A stretch of DNA of 64,000 bases from Diploscapter coronatus (Eukaryota > Nematoda > Chromadorea > Rhabditida > Rhabditidae): the NCBI GenBank assembly GCA_964036155.1, contig OZ038423.1:41245249-41309248 (forward strand), read 5' to 3'. A program made the position numbers and the translations under genes. Shown one piece after another: positions 1 through 12,559 of the stretch. How positions within the stretch are numbered: the stretch's first letter is position 1; every line of letters starts with the position of its first letter. The notes beneath the pieces were generated by a model that saw only the letters and a list, made by a program, of their open reading frames with translations, was not told where the DNA came from and did not search any database.

Positions 1-3000
1 ACGGAACGATCATTTTGAGATTGGAGATGATTTTTCGCCTTGTTGCGAAATTACGAGTGGATACAAAAACAGGCGTGAGAAATTGTTTGAGTAAAAATAA
101 CTACATATTTGACTATTTTCACATGAGTCTGAATTTAATCCACGTCAAAAGTCATAAAAATTTTTCAAATTACAAAGAGCGATAAGTTTGGTACGGATTG
201 CCAAAAAAAATCCTTGCTATAAGATTTCTTAGTTATATGTTTTGAAATGTGTTCTAAAAACCATCTCTATAATAAATATAGTGACGCACGAAAGTGTGGA
301 CAATTCATTATTTTTGAAATCGCTATATTTGAATTTTTGTAAAACAATCTTCCTGAAAATTTAAGATGAGATTGAGTTATTTTTTCATAAAAATTTGATT
401 CAGATCTGTTTATAAAAATCTAGAAATTCGCTATTACAAATGCCATTAATTTATCCTAATTTTATGAGCCTTCACGCTAAGGTATGGTGCTAAATAACAA
501 ATTAATTAAATTTAGGATACAAACATTTTCATCTCGGCTATTTAGAGCCAATAAAGTTAATGGAATTGTACCAAACTTTCGTCTTATCTTGAAAAAAGCA
601 GAACAAACTATTGGATAATTCCGAGACTGTCGAGAGTAAAATACGAAAAAAAAAAACAAAACGCCCGTGAAATGTGCAAATGCGGGAAAAAGAGAAGGTA
701 TTATTTTATCGATATTTGATATTTACGCCTCAGTGCTCCAGCAAATTCGAACAAGCAGATAAGAAAATGCGAAAGGAGAACAGCCGTTAAATTTGAAACT
801 CAGCCATCAAAACTAACGAGTCAAATGCTAACGAGTACGAAAGCAATACAATTGTAACCTTTATATTTAAGCATGAATCAAACGGAGCACAAATAGCATT
901 AAATTTTTCAAATTACTTTGAGATGGTTTATAGAATTTTTGAGAATGAATCTAAAATGATTTCATCGGTTCGATCGAAACATTGATAAGAAAGGAATTTT
1001 AGGAAAAAGGAAAATGCGAATGAAAATGAGCAGTCAAAACAATGAGTGCATTTGGCTAAATTTGCAAAGACCAATATAGCAATTCAAGTTACTCGTGAAA
1101 GTTAGTTATTTATGAAACTTACAAAATGTAAGGAAAAATACGTACACTCACAATTTGCGTCAGAAGTGTTGTGAACAGAATCACATGGTTATTTGGATTG
1201 AACTTCACAATTTGAGTGTCTTTTTCTACAGTGTTTGCCAGAAATGATATTTGGAAGACCAATTTTCATGACTAATTAGCCGAAAGCTTCATTGCTCAGA
1301 AGCATCTCATACCATCGAGTCAAATAGTCAATATAAGGCCAAGTCAAGCAGCTGGTAGATGAAAATAACAAAAATAAGCAGCCCAGTCGAATTTCGAATT
1401 TCATGCATCAAAATCAGTTTGAGTGTTGCCTCATTCCTCTCCTTTTTCACGCCGCTGTTTGTCTTTAGGCTTGCAAAATGAGAAAATATCCAAGAAGATT
1501 GAATGGACCATGGAAAAATGATCCTGGAAAATTGTGATTCGAAAAGGGTTTCTACTTTGCGAGAAAGGGTCGATGATATGTAAGCAAAGATTATTTTTTC
1601 TAGAAACCGATGGAAAGTGTCAGAAGAAAATTGATAAAGTTCATTTAGTTTCGAGAGGAAATTAACTAGTTTTTGCCCGAAAGAAATATCATTTGTAACA
1701 AATGGAACCCCTTTATAGAATTTTTAGAAAATCTAACACCTGTATAAAATTTGCATTATTTCATGGGACTAGACTATGCAGATAGAAGATTTATTATAAT
1801 TCTTAGAAAAAAATCAATTTTCATTTGCAGACTCATAAAAAGATAGGGAATAAATAGAGAATACGTCAGAAGCATTGCTAAATTCAGGAATCCAGATTAA
1901 CTGATAGGCTTAGTATTTTTTTTTAAATTAAAAGAATAAGAGTCTTTGAGCGCAGCGAGAATTCTTTGAAGTGTAACGATAAATTATCAGTCGGTGGCAG
2001 GATTATAAAAATCGGCTCATTTTACAGCACGCTTGCTGCATTTTTGCTTGAGTTTGAGTTCATCTTTCGATTTACGCGAGTGAATGTTTGCTAGTTTGGT
2101 TCTAACTAAAAGCTAAACATGAACCATTAGAACATTTGTGAAGCCTTATAAAATTTCGTTTCAAATTAAATTTAAATCAAAGATGTCGAATATGAAGTTA
2201 AACTGAATGTCTTTAGTCAATTCAAATTTCAGATCAATTAAAATCTCGATTTTGAAATTATCGAGCTATTCTGCTAGAATTTCCAGATCTGACTAGAAGA
2301 GTGAGCTTTTCAGATTTTAACTCTCAAATATGCTGTTTTTCACCATATTAGTATCTAATAACGACGCTGATCACGGATTTGAAGTCAGAAAATGCTCAAT
2401 TTAAGCCCTTTGGCTGGCAGGAAAAAAACTAGAAAACCTTCAGCAATAGATACATAATATACTCTATTTCAACTTTGCATGCAGTTTCTGCAATACTTGA
2501 AACGTTTTACGGGATTTTTTTGCAAGAATGATTTCAATCGAACATTTTCTGACTTTATATTTGCGATCAGTCTCGTTAAGTATCTTTTAATGAGAAACCA
2601 GTCCAGGTTGAGAGTTTAGTTCTGAAAAAATCATAAACTAGTTGTATCTTCAAAAATGTCAAAATCGTAAATTTCTTCGAGATTCAGATCAAACCAACGA
2701 TATCTATTAAAAGATGAATGAAATAATAATGATTTTATCGGAAACCGTAGGAATGTTGTACGTAACAGCAAATAATGATTGAAAGAATCGAGTTTCCGGA
2801 GCAACTCATTGTACACTATACAAAGGGAGTTGTCAGAATGAGAATGGGAATGGAAAGTGAAATGTGTTTGTCTGAACTGTCCGAGGCCTACAGAAAAGTG
2901 ACGAATTGTACGGTTTCTGTGTGAAATACGACAGCTAATCAACGAGCAATTCACACAAAATAACAAAAAATGAGACTGGGTAAAGTCACCGCATAAACAA

Positions 3001-6000
3001 TCAAAAAAGGATAATCTGTGAGAAATACTCTATTTGTATGCAAAATAACGAAAAACTGAGAACTGGTCGCGATAATTCGCAGCCTGATTTGAAATGGAAG
3101 GGAGGCAGATGCAAAGAAGGCACATGGCACGGTGCAAATAAACTGAAGGAAAAAGATTTGATCTAAAAATGGTATGAGAATATTTGGCAGAGTTTTCATA
3201 TTGAATTAGAGTAAGAGGGTGAAGAAGCATGGTTTTGCGCGGGCTATTTAGGGTGTGTTAGGCTCAAGCTATACTTAGGTTGTAATAAGTAGAACTGCAC
3301 GAAATAGGTAAGATTTATTTCCCATACAGAATACAATAAAAGGTAAAAGCGGTGAACGAATTAAAGAAGAGGTGAAATAACAAGGGTGCCGTTTTATATA
3401 TGGCTCCGCTCTCTAGCAATTCCATCCCAGCGTCACATCTCTGGACGAACTCTCAACCCTTCCAGAATAGATTCGAATTGTTGACACTCCTCTCTCCAAG
3501 GTGCTATGAAATGTTGCAAGTAGTTGACGTCGCAATAAGAGAGTAGTCAAAAGTCATTGATGACAGGTTTATGAGTAAGAAGAGAAATAACTAGTGATGA
3601 GCCGTGCAGATCTAAGGATCGAGAATAGTCAGGGAGAGTATCGAATTCGACCAATTCGAGTAAAAAACCGATGCGAAACGTTAAAGTGAACACGTGAGCC
3701 CTTATAATTTGTCGGAATTGGCTGTGAAGAGGAGAAACGCAGAAAACACGGGGACAAAAGAGCGAAACAAGAGTAGTGAAAGCAAAACTGAAAGGGTATG
3801 GGGAGGGTAGGATGCAATAAGAGAAGAGTGGAAGCATCGAAATGGGTGTACAAATCAGAGCAGGGCAAGGAGAGGGTGACACAATAACAGACAAGAGACA
3901 ACAGAGTGGCAGAGCTGACAGTTGACATGTCAAACACGAGTCAAATGTCGTCGAACAGATGATGCAACTTGAAATATTCGCACAATGGCTCGAAATATCT
4001 CGTCTTGCAACTTTAAACCTGACTTTTGAAGACGTGAACAATTGCAGAAAAGCGTGATAGTTGCTAATAGAGTTTTGAATCTTTTAATATCGAACAGAGG
4101 CGAGACGGAATTACGACTCGAAAAATGGGGAGAAGCTCCAATTTCAAGTACGACATGGCAAAATGTAGAGAAGTAATTCTTATTCTGATTCCAAATTTCG
4201 TCTTTCAAGCTCAAGTTCCGCCTCGTCACTAGTGTGCAAAATAAGAGTTGAAGGCTATCATGTGAATAGATAGGTTTGAAAACTTGAATCTAAATATTTC
4301 CAGAAACGAAGACTTTACTTCAAACTAGAAATGAAACGAAATCAGAATAATCGATTACATTATCAGCATTAGAATAAAATTTTCTCGAAATCGCTACAAT
4401 ATGAAATTCGTCACATCTACATTGGAGGGAAAAGTTTGGAAACGCATGATAATTTGTATAAGGCGGAGTCATCGACCTATGATGATTAGATCCGAGTGAC
4501 AGTATAGTTTGAATAATAGTGATTGAGTAATGAACTCGAAAAGTTGTCAAGTTTCAATCTAATCGAATCTTGATAATATGTCAATCAGAAAAAAATAAAA
4601 TTGTGTTTTCAAACTTATTCAAAACTATTTAAAATACTCGTGATCTGATAAAGTAAATAGTTTAGATTATTCTGAGATGTATATCAATAGGATTTATGAA
4701 AGTAAACTCAGCGAAGTTTACCAAAAAGCCAACAAGGTAAGGATATTTGAAAAAAGAAATTTGCTCATCTCCGCTTTTCCAAACTACGTTGAAAGGTTGT
4801 GACGTTTAAAAGATTTTCTGCGAAAAGTTGAGTTTTGCTCAATTGTTGCACATTCCCGATTCATACAAATCAGCCAGTCAGTCGGTCTTCCCCTGCTCTC
4901 CAACAATTTGCACTTTTTTGCCACCTCTCCCACCTATTTTCAGTTATTTCCCCTCAACTCCAACTCCATTTCAGCTTCAGTTCAGACTTGTGCCCACTCA
5001 TTCCAGACTTCAAAGCTCCCTTCTCTTTTCTTCTACTCTTCTCATTTTCCATATTCATTTGTGTATTTTCAATCCACTTCATTCTTTTCTTTCGTCTCTT
5101 GTTTCTCAGAATTTTAAATTCCGACGAAAGTTCCTGTGACGGAACTGTGAAAATGAAAAAGGGGAGGGGGAATTTTAGTCTTCGTGGAAATGGGCAGAGA
5201 AATGAAATGAAATGTCAGACAGGTAAATATGAGAATACGACAATTTCCAGAATATGAGCTGATAAAAAGAACATCTAGCAGGTACCTGGAAAGAATTAGG
5301 TTAAAATGGATATTAGATAACCGGATTGGAAAAAACATCAGGTCCTAAAATATTGTAAGGACTGAATTTCCAAACATCAATATCTAAGACAAAAATTTTC
5401 GAAGGTTGGACAAATTGAAGGTAAAAAAACGTTAATTTTGACAATGGTAGAATTCTTGCGAAAATAGAAAAGTGGCCGATTTCAGGAGAATTTAAAATGT
5501 TTAATGTCATAATAAATTAATTTGACGATTTTATGGAAGAAAATAATGCACTGTTCAGAATAAAAGCACGGGATGTTTGAAAGTGAACTAATAATAATCC
5601 AAGTTTCATTGGAGCGAGCTGAAAATAGGCAGAGATGAATAAATAAATAGATAAATATATGCAGTGATTTATGCAGATATTGAGACTGAGATAATAATTC
5701 CCCTCTCCATATTAGTTGTGCGTAGAGAAGTGTTTCAATTATAGCAGGTTCAGAGATTGTCAAATATGCAAACTATTTGCAATAACAAATATGTAATTTC
5801 TTTGCAAATAAGAAGATTCGTGATGTTGGCAGATTCAGAGATTGAAATGATGCAAGGAGAAATAGAATATTTTGCTTGTCAATAGTTTCATCCTCATCTT
5901 TGAATTTCTAAAATACCAACAAATTGATTTTGATAAAAAATATAGAAGCGTTATCATAGTTCAACTAAAAGCTTCACTAATTTCATCAAAAATTATGTAA

Positions 6001-9000
6001 GATGAATAATGCATCGTTTTTTTCCAGTAATCAAATCATGAAACGAAAAAATCATTATGCCCCATGGAGAGGTGAGTGAGAAATTATCGATGAACATGAG
6101 AAAATTAGACATCCACAATCAACCAATAAAGCCTTTTTGTGATTCTTGATCTCTGCAAAGAATCTCTTCCGTTTTTTGCTTTCTTCTCAAATAATTTACT
6201 CCGTCGATTTCCTCATTTCATTTCACCTTCTTCGGCTTTCAATTAGATATGCACCTACGAGATATATCCTAGTATTATTTATGTGTGCAGCCAGATTATC
6301 AAGGATAAAAAACATTTTCAGCATTAAATCCAAAGTATAATCTAATCCTTTTCACGGGGTAAAATTTATAATCGGAGTGGAATAATTAATTTCGACGAAA
6401 AACATAGTAAACGGGAAATTTCTAATTCGCGAGATCAAAATGAATAATATGAACAATTATTTTACTTTGCATAATTGCAGAAATGTGTACGACTAAAAAG
6501 TGTAATGTTCGGAATGGAAGCGTAATTTTCTAATTTCAATATTGAAGAGGTTGAAATTTGATCTCCATTTGGGTGGAGAAATGGACACGTTCTTTGGAAA
6601 ATCTAGGAGACAAAAGATTGGCCTTTAAGTGATAGATTGCAGTGCTAGATGGGATGCAATTGTATAGGCTTGTGAGTGGCCGAATGACCATTGGATTGCC
6701 AGATGGAAATGTCTCGAGCCTGCTTTCAGACTCTTCGGACCTCTGCAAACGGCAGTCGAAGTCCCAATAAAAACAAAGCAGGAATGACAAACGAACGAAT
6801 GCCTTTCATTGTAAAGTTGCCCCTCGTAAATGCTCGCACAAATGACACAAATGCTGGACACAAACGGCCTGAAGAACGAGTATTTGCAAGAATGATTAAT
6901 TCCAGCATTTCGTCAAACATCCCCACAATATCATTACATTTGTATAGGTGAGAAGAAAGGAGATTGCGAAAACTAAAGAATACCCACGTTAGTCTGTTAG
7001 ACTAACGATAAAACTTAGGAATTATTCTTACAACATAATACACATGAATCAGCATTGATAAAAAATAAATGTTGAAAATCCACGTGCAAATTATAAGAGT
7101 TGATAATAGAATTAGAAGGCGGGAAATCAGGAGGATTTGCAGAAAACCTACGCAGTTTTTGGAGCATTCTATGCTTATTTGAGGAAGGCACTTGAAAGAA
7201 GTCAAAGTTGAATATTCTCGAGTGCAGAGTGAAGCCAAGTGGGAAGTGGGGTCGCAGAAAACCTTGCACAATTTTGGAACCTGGTTGATTTGAGCCTGCC
7301 TCCCCTCTTCTTTCGTTGCTCGCTTTGTGACAAGTGTCGAGCTAAGGATCGCGAATTTGGAACATACAAAATACAAAGTAGCGTAATTTGCAGGGCGGGG
7401 AGTGGAGATGAAATTGAATGCGGAATGAATCAGCAGCACAAGCAGACAGAGAATAGGATACTTTTGAGCGATGAATAAATGATTGAATCATAAATTATGT
7501 ACAAAAGTTAATGAAATTTGTAGCAGTGACAAGACGAAACGAATTGATTTCCTACATTTTTAAAAAATCAAAACTAGACTCGTTTACTTTTATTTTATTA
7601 TTCTCAGGTTATTTTTATTTGATGGTTTATGCATTTTTCGTAGTTATTATTTACAGAAGAAAATTAGGTAAAGGATCATTTTGAGCACGAATTTCTAATA
7701 AAAGCTCCATGATGAAAACAGGCAAGAGCGTGGGTGAAAAGCAGCAAACAAGCATGGAAATGATCGCCAAATTGGTTGCACGTGGTCGGGCCGGTCAAGT
7801 AGCGTCAGCCCTATTCTGCCCCTAGCATATCCATTCTCATCTTCTCCTCTCCTTCTCTTCTTCATTAATTTTCCCGCCTTCTCGTTTGAAAGGCTCGAAA
7901 TTAAACTGCTCTTTTCCTTTTGGCTATCGCTGCATCTGCTTACTTGGGTTTGTGCATAAAAGGTTAATTGATTTATGAAATATTCAGCTGTTCTCTGGGT
8001 ACATATCAGCATATGAAATATGCAAACTCGTCTGTAAATTTAAGAGAAAATTCACCTTTTGAGACTATTTTTACCCTGGACCTAAAAATCAAGTAAAAAA
8101 TTTGCCTTATGCACAATTTGCGACAGGTGAAGATCGAATAAACCACAATGAGTATTTCATGAGCAATAATGAAAAATACAAAACTTTGCCGATTTTTTTA
8201 ATAGTTGAAAATGTTTACGTCTGCAATTGTGAGGGAAGCCAGAAAATGGAAAAAGGGGGGAATTCTAGAATCTTATTCTGATGTTGGATGAATAAGCAAT
8301 GATATGGATTATGATAGAGAAATTTGATACACAAATAAGTTACGCAGATATTCATTGATCTCGCATTAGCTCTGCATTTGCACACGTCAATGAAAGAATT
8401 ACTACAATAAAGAATAAAAAGAACGTACTCGTAAATTCAATAAAACTTGTAGTCGAGATTTGATATTATCACGCTGAAAACTTGTGATAACGATCGTCTT
8501 CTAAACAATCGAATAAAGATAGAATTCATCAAAATGGTAAAGAAGACACATTTATCTAATTACTTGTTTTCTATTATGGCTTATCATTTGCAACAAATTC
8601 AAAAATTTAGCTAATTTGAAAATGATGATAATTTTGAAAGGTGAGATTTTTAATAGTCCTTTTATGGAACTTCAAGATCAATTGTATCTCCTCCTCATTA
8701 TAGTCAACTGATATTGAATTTCCAATATGACATAATAATCAGCAGAAACTATTCAATTCGTTGTATAGATCCGTATGCAAAGTAAAAAAAGCAAAAGTGT
8801 AGTTTCCCTTCCAGCTGTGAAGTCGAAAGCTACTCGGTCAATTTTATGAATGGCAACCACCGTTGAGTGCCTACAGATGTTCCCTGGCGACATTCAAACC
8901 ACGAACAATTTGCTGTTATTTCGAATGCCCACATTGCCATTTTTACTTTAGAAATGCTAGATTTTGACTGGTTGCTAGCGTATTATAATGTTATAGAAAG

Positions 9001-9365
9001 AGTGGCATAGAAGTGGAGTTGGAATGGGTCAAAATGCGCATCTGGGTTTGTGCAGATTGGAGTTATGACTGATGAAAGTAGGAGGGTTCGGAATTCCGAT
9101 ACGGATTCTAGTATGAAGAGAACTTCAATCCTGAGTCAGAATTTTTCAAAATTGGCATATTCAAAAAATGGTTGAAAAACTACGACGCGATTACGATTGC
9201 ATCCGTATTTTTCCGTGCTTCGTCAAAATATTTGCCTAATCCAAATTATTCTGTACAAGGATCAGTTCCGCTTAAATATTCTAATGAAATCGACACCCTT
9301 CCGCCTGCATTTTGGCTTTTTGGCCTAATAAATGAGGATTTCGGTTTATTTTCGCGGAAGAAAAC
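1..9365. other. Gene-poor AT-rich region, no supported gene
   Basis: I could not chain exons with splice sites in this stretch on either strand. The open frames are short, and the longest ones (about 3.5-4.0 kb minus, 4.8-5.3 kb plus) lie in strongly strand-asymmetric purine or pyrimidine-rich sequence, so their composition explains them. A TATATAAAA-like box reads on the minus strand near 3.4 kb, but no coding sequence follows it. The region may be intergenic DNA or a very large intron of a gene lying outside the window. A few patches of higher GC (6.65-6.95, 7.2-7.45, 7.7-7.95 and 8.8-8.95 kb) might be regulatory. Confidence 0.5.
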
Positions 9366-9596
9366 ATGTCGGTAAACTTTGGGAGCCGCGTTGTGCCTGG
9401 CTGGTTGCTTGATCAAATTCATGTAGGGGAAAGTTTCATTATTCAGAAGAAGAAAAGGGAACTAGCCGTACGGGGAGGAGGAAACCGGGATATTACGAGG
9501 AAACGGCTGGAGGCCGATGTCCAAAAAGCCAACCAGATCGGATTTCGAGAACTTTTCGTCCGACAAAAAGAGGATCGTCGAGATTTGCAGGGTTGA
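9366..9596 (+). CDS. Possible single-exon small protein, 76 aa, unrecognised
   Basis: This is the only open frame in the first 12.5 kb that looks coding. It is about 48% GC by hand count, similar to the confirmed exons in this window and clearly above its AT-rich surroundings. The start has the favourable context AAACATG. The predicted product is basic and probably helical in its C-terminal half, with segments such as KKKRELAVRGGG and QIGFRELFVRQKEDRR. There is no signal peptide, membrane segment or cysteine motif. I do not recognise the family. It could be a real short gene, one exon of a larger gene, or a processed pseudogene. No homologous exon was seen next to it. Confidence 0.4.
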   Translation: MSVNFGSRVVPGWLLDQIHVGESFIIQKKKRELAVRGGGNRDITRKRLEADVQKANQIGFRELFVRQKEDRRDLQG

Positions 9597-12559
9597 AATT
9601 TTCATTTAAAATTTTCTAGAGCATATCCGATTTGAGAAATCCAAATTCGTGTAGACACGTCAGTTAAGGTAAAATGTTGCCATAATTTAAAGAAAACTAA
9701 ATTAATTAGGTAAAAAATTCAATTGATCAACAGTAATAGTAATTTTAAATGTCATTAGAGAAATGATGGGCATTAGTAGCTGATGAAATTGAGATAAAGA
9801 AAACACTCGTTCTGTGATAAAGATAAGATTTCCTTATTTTTGAAAATGCCTAATTGCAGATTAGTTAACTACATGTGCGGGATTTCTAGATGATAGCCTG
9901 CAGAATATTCTGATGTTATTTTTAGAATTAAAAGAAGAAAAATGGGATGAAAATAGACGCTGATTTGTAAGGAATAGTAAACATTCATGGATCGTGATGT
10001 ATCCAGGCAACATTCGCTTTTCTAATGATAAATGATATCAGATGATGAGTAAAAGAGTGAGAAAAAATATCCGCTGTTGATTTTCGCTTTACTCAAGCAT
10101 AATATACACCCGTTAAACAATCTATACAATGTAAAGTAAATGAAAAATGGGTAAATGTTTGGGAATATCTAATAGAAAAAGTGCTTTTATACTACGTTTC
10201 TCGTAGGCGCAAATTCCAAAGATTAAGCTATATGTAATATTTTTGTAAATATGAGTAGAAAGGAGATCAACAATTTGCACGATTATCTCCGAATTACATT
10301 ACATCGAACGTGCAAATCTTCATGTTCACAAAAGGATAACTCACTTATCAGTTGGATAAATTTGTCCACTGAAAATGATCTATGAAAATCAAAGTTGACT
10401 GATGAAATTAAAAGATGAATAAATACATACATCAACAGAATATCTTTATATTGCAATAAAAATTTAGTATTTTTTCACTGAAAATAAGGACGACTATTTC
10501 CATTATTTATTTAGATGAAAGACATCGTATATCAAATTGGCTAAAATTTATTGTTTATGCGTTTATTTTAATGTAAGAGAAAATTGTGTACATATTGTGA
10601 TTTTGATATTCTGGAATATTATGTGAAATTCACAATGCACATGATTACATTGTAAATAATTTTAGTTTCATTTGCAAATCTTTCTTTCGGCTTATTTTGT
10701 CTTTTTCAATCAGTTATGAGTGAAAATAAAATAGCTATAATTTTGTACGATTTGGAATTTAGGAGAGACAAGGAATTTAGTAAATTAAGAAACTACTATA
10801 CGAAAAGTGTGAAGATGATGTGCCTGGCTATCGTTGAATAGCCAGTGATAGAATAGTCCTGAAATGGCAGGAAAGGGGAATGCGCAATGCAGAAATTCGA
10901 GCCATTCTATCTGAATTGAGGCTTCTTTATGGGAAAATAGAAAGAAAAATCATAGCAGTTTTATGACCACTGCAATGTAAAGAAGCAGAAAAACGATGAG
11001 AAATGGGGAAATACGATGCCGGCTGGGATATAATGGATTATAGAAGAATGCCTTGGATATAAGAAATCACTCGGAGATGTTGACTCGAGAAATCGAGAAA
11101 AATATGAATATAATTTTTCAGTTAATGAGATTATACAGTTTTGCTGCTTCAGTTGAAACTAAAAATTTGAAAGAATAACCAAAAATGGAGCGCCTTTTCA
11201 TGCAGCAAAAGCTGAACAAACTCCCGACAAATCTCGATTTTCGAGGTTTAAAGGAGCCCAAATTGTGAAAAGCAAAATATGTTAAGCATTCTCATTCATC
11301 AACCAATTCACATTACAGATACAGCATGCTTGTTGTTGATATTTCTGTTTTGAATAGATATTTATTGTTGGAATTTATATAGAAGCTCGATTATAATTGA
11401 CGCATAAAGTTGACGTTTTGTAAACTTCGTTCGTTATGACCTTACAAGACTGTCAATATATTATGATAAAGTTTAGGGTAGTTTTCTCAAATGATCGATC
11501 ATTTCATTAAATAGGATGTTTGGACTGTTTACCCTAACCAGACATACATTAACCTATTCTAATTGCAAATTTGGATTTGAATAAATTATACAAATGGATG
11601 AAGTTTACAAGACGCCAAAACTATTGAAAAAGTCTATTCGCCAAAATTAATGGCACTTTATGAAGAATGAAATTTGAAGCAAATAGGAACTTGAATAAGG
11701 AGTTTTCAATAGATTTCAAATGACAAGTCATAGTAAGTAAATGAGTTCCCAAATAAACCGAAATGTTCCATTCACAATGAACTAGTGAAAAGCACCATTG
11801 CTTTTTAGAAATTTTAGAAGAGCTCATAATGAAGAGCAATGAACTAATTTAGATTTAGAATAGAATTGTACTCAACTTTACCGATCATTATTGTCGTTCA
11901 GCGATGGATTTGGAATAAAGTAAAAAGGACGCATTTCTTTCCCACTCATTTGAGCTCCGAAATGCGCTCAGAGATATTTGTTCATTGGCGACTTTTAATT
12001 TCCTGTTCGTTTTTCTTAGTTATTTAATCGAAATTAACGGAGTTTTCTTCATGAAAATTTTCCTATTATCGTTCTTCGTTGATAGTTAAAATACTTAATT
12101 TACTAATTATTGATAATTACCCCTAAAACGCGAAAAATAAACAAACACAAAAAATCGACATGAAAAGTCTCGTCAATCGGGGAAGATCCGTGGTTCACAA
12201 AAGGGGAGAGGAGAAAGAAATGCATCCCCCTTTATCTTATTCCAAGTTATCGTTCATCGACAATAAAAATTTGTCAGAATAAATAAAATAGACGTGATAG
12301 CTTGATTGCCACTGTATCATTGTCAATCACATTATATTTTAGCCCATGAGTCATTCATTCAAATAGGAATATTGCTAGTTTTCTGCAGAATACCAAGCAT
12401 ACGGCCCTTTTGAAACTCTTGCTCTAAAAAACATGAGTCTCAATAAAGTCTCCAGTTGAAAATTTGCATTGTTGTTGAATTCCATTTTTTTTTGTAAAAT
12501 TTTAATTTCTAAAATTCAACGGAAAGCCAAATGATCATTAGTCTGTATATTTGATTGAA
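9597..12559. other. Intergenic, nothing recognised
   Basis: AT-rich sequence with no open frame that could be joined into a gene. It ends at the stop codon of the minus-strand gene at 12.56 kb and so includes that gene's 3' flank. Confidence 0.5.

Noticed and set aside
3547..4041. Minus-strand ORF of 164 aa with overlapping ORFs
   Set aside because: Ser/Leu/Phe/Pro-rich product explained by the GA-rich plus strand; no splice partners and no recognisable domain.
4828..5257. Three overlapping plus-strand ORFs (103, 140 and 69 aa)
   Set aside because: All three frames are open because the tract is pyrimidine-rich; compositional artefact.
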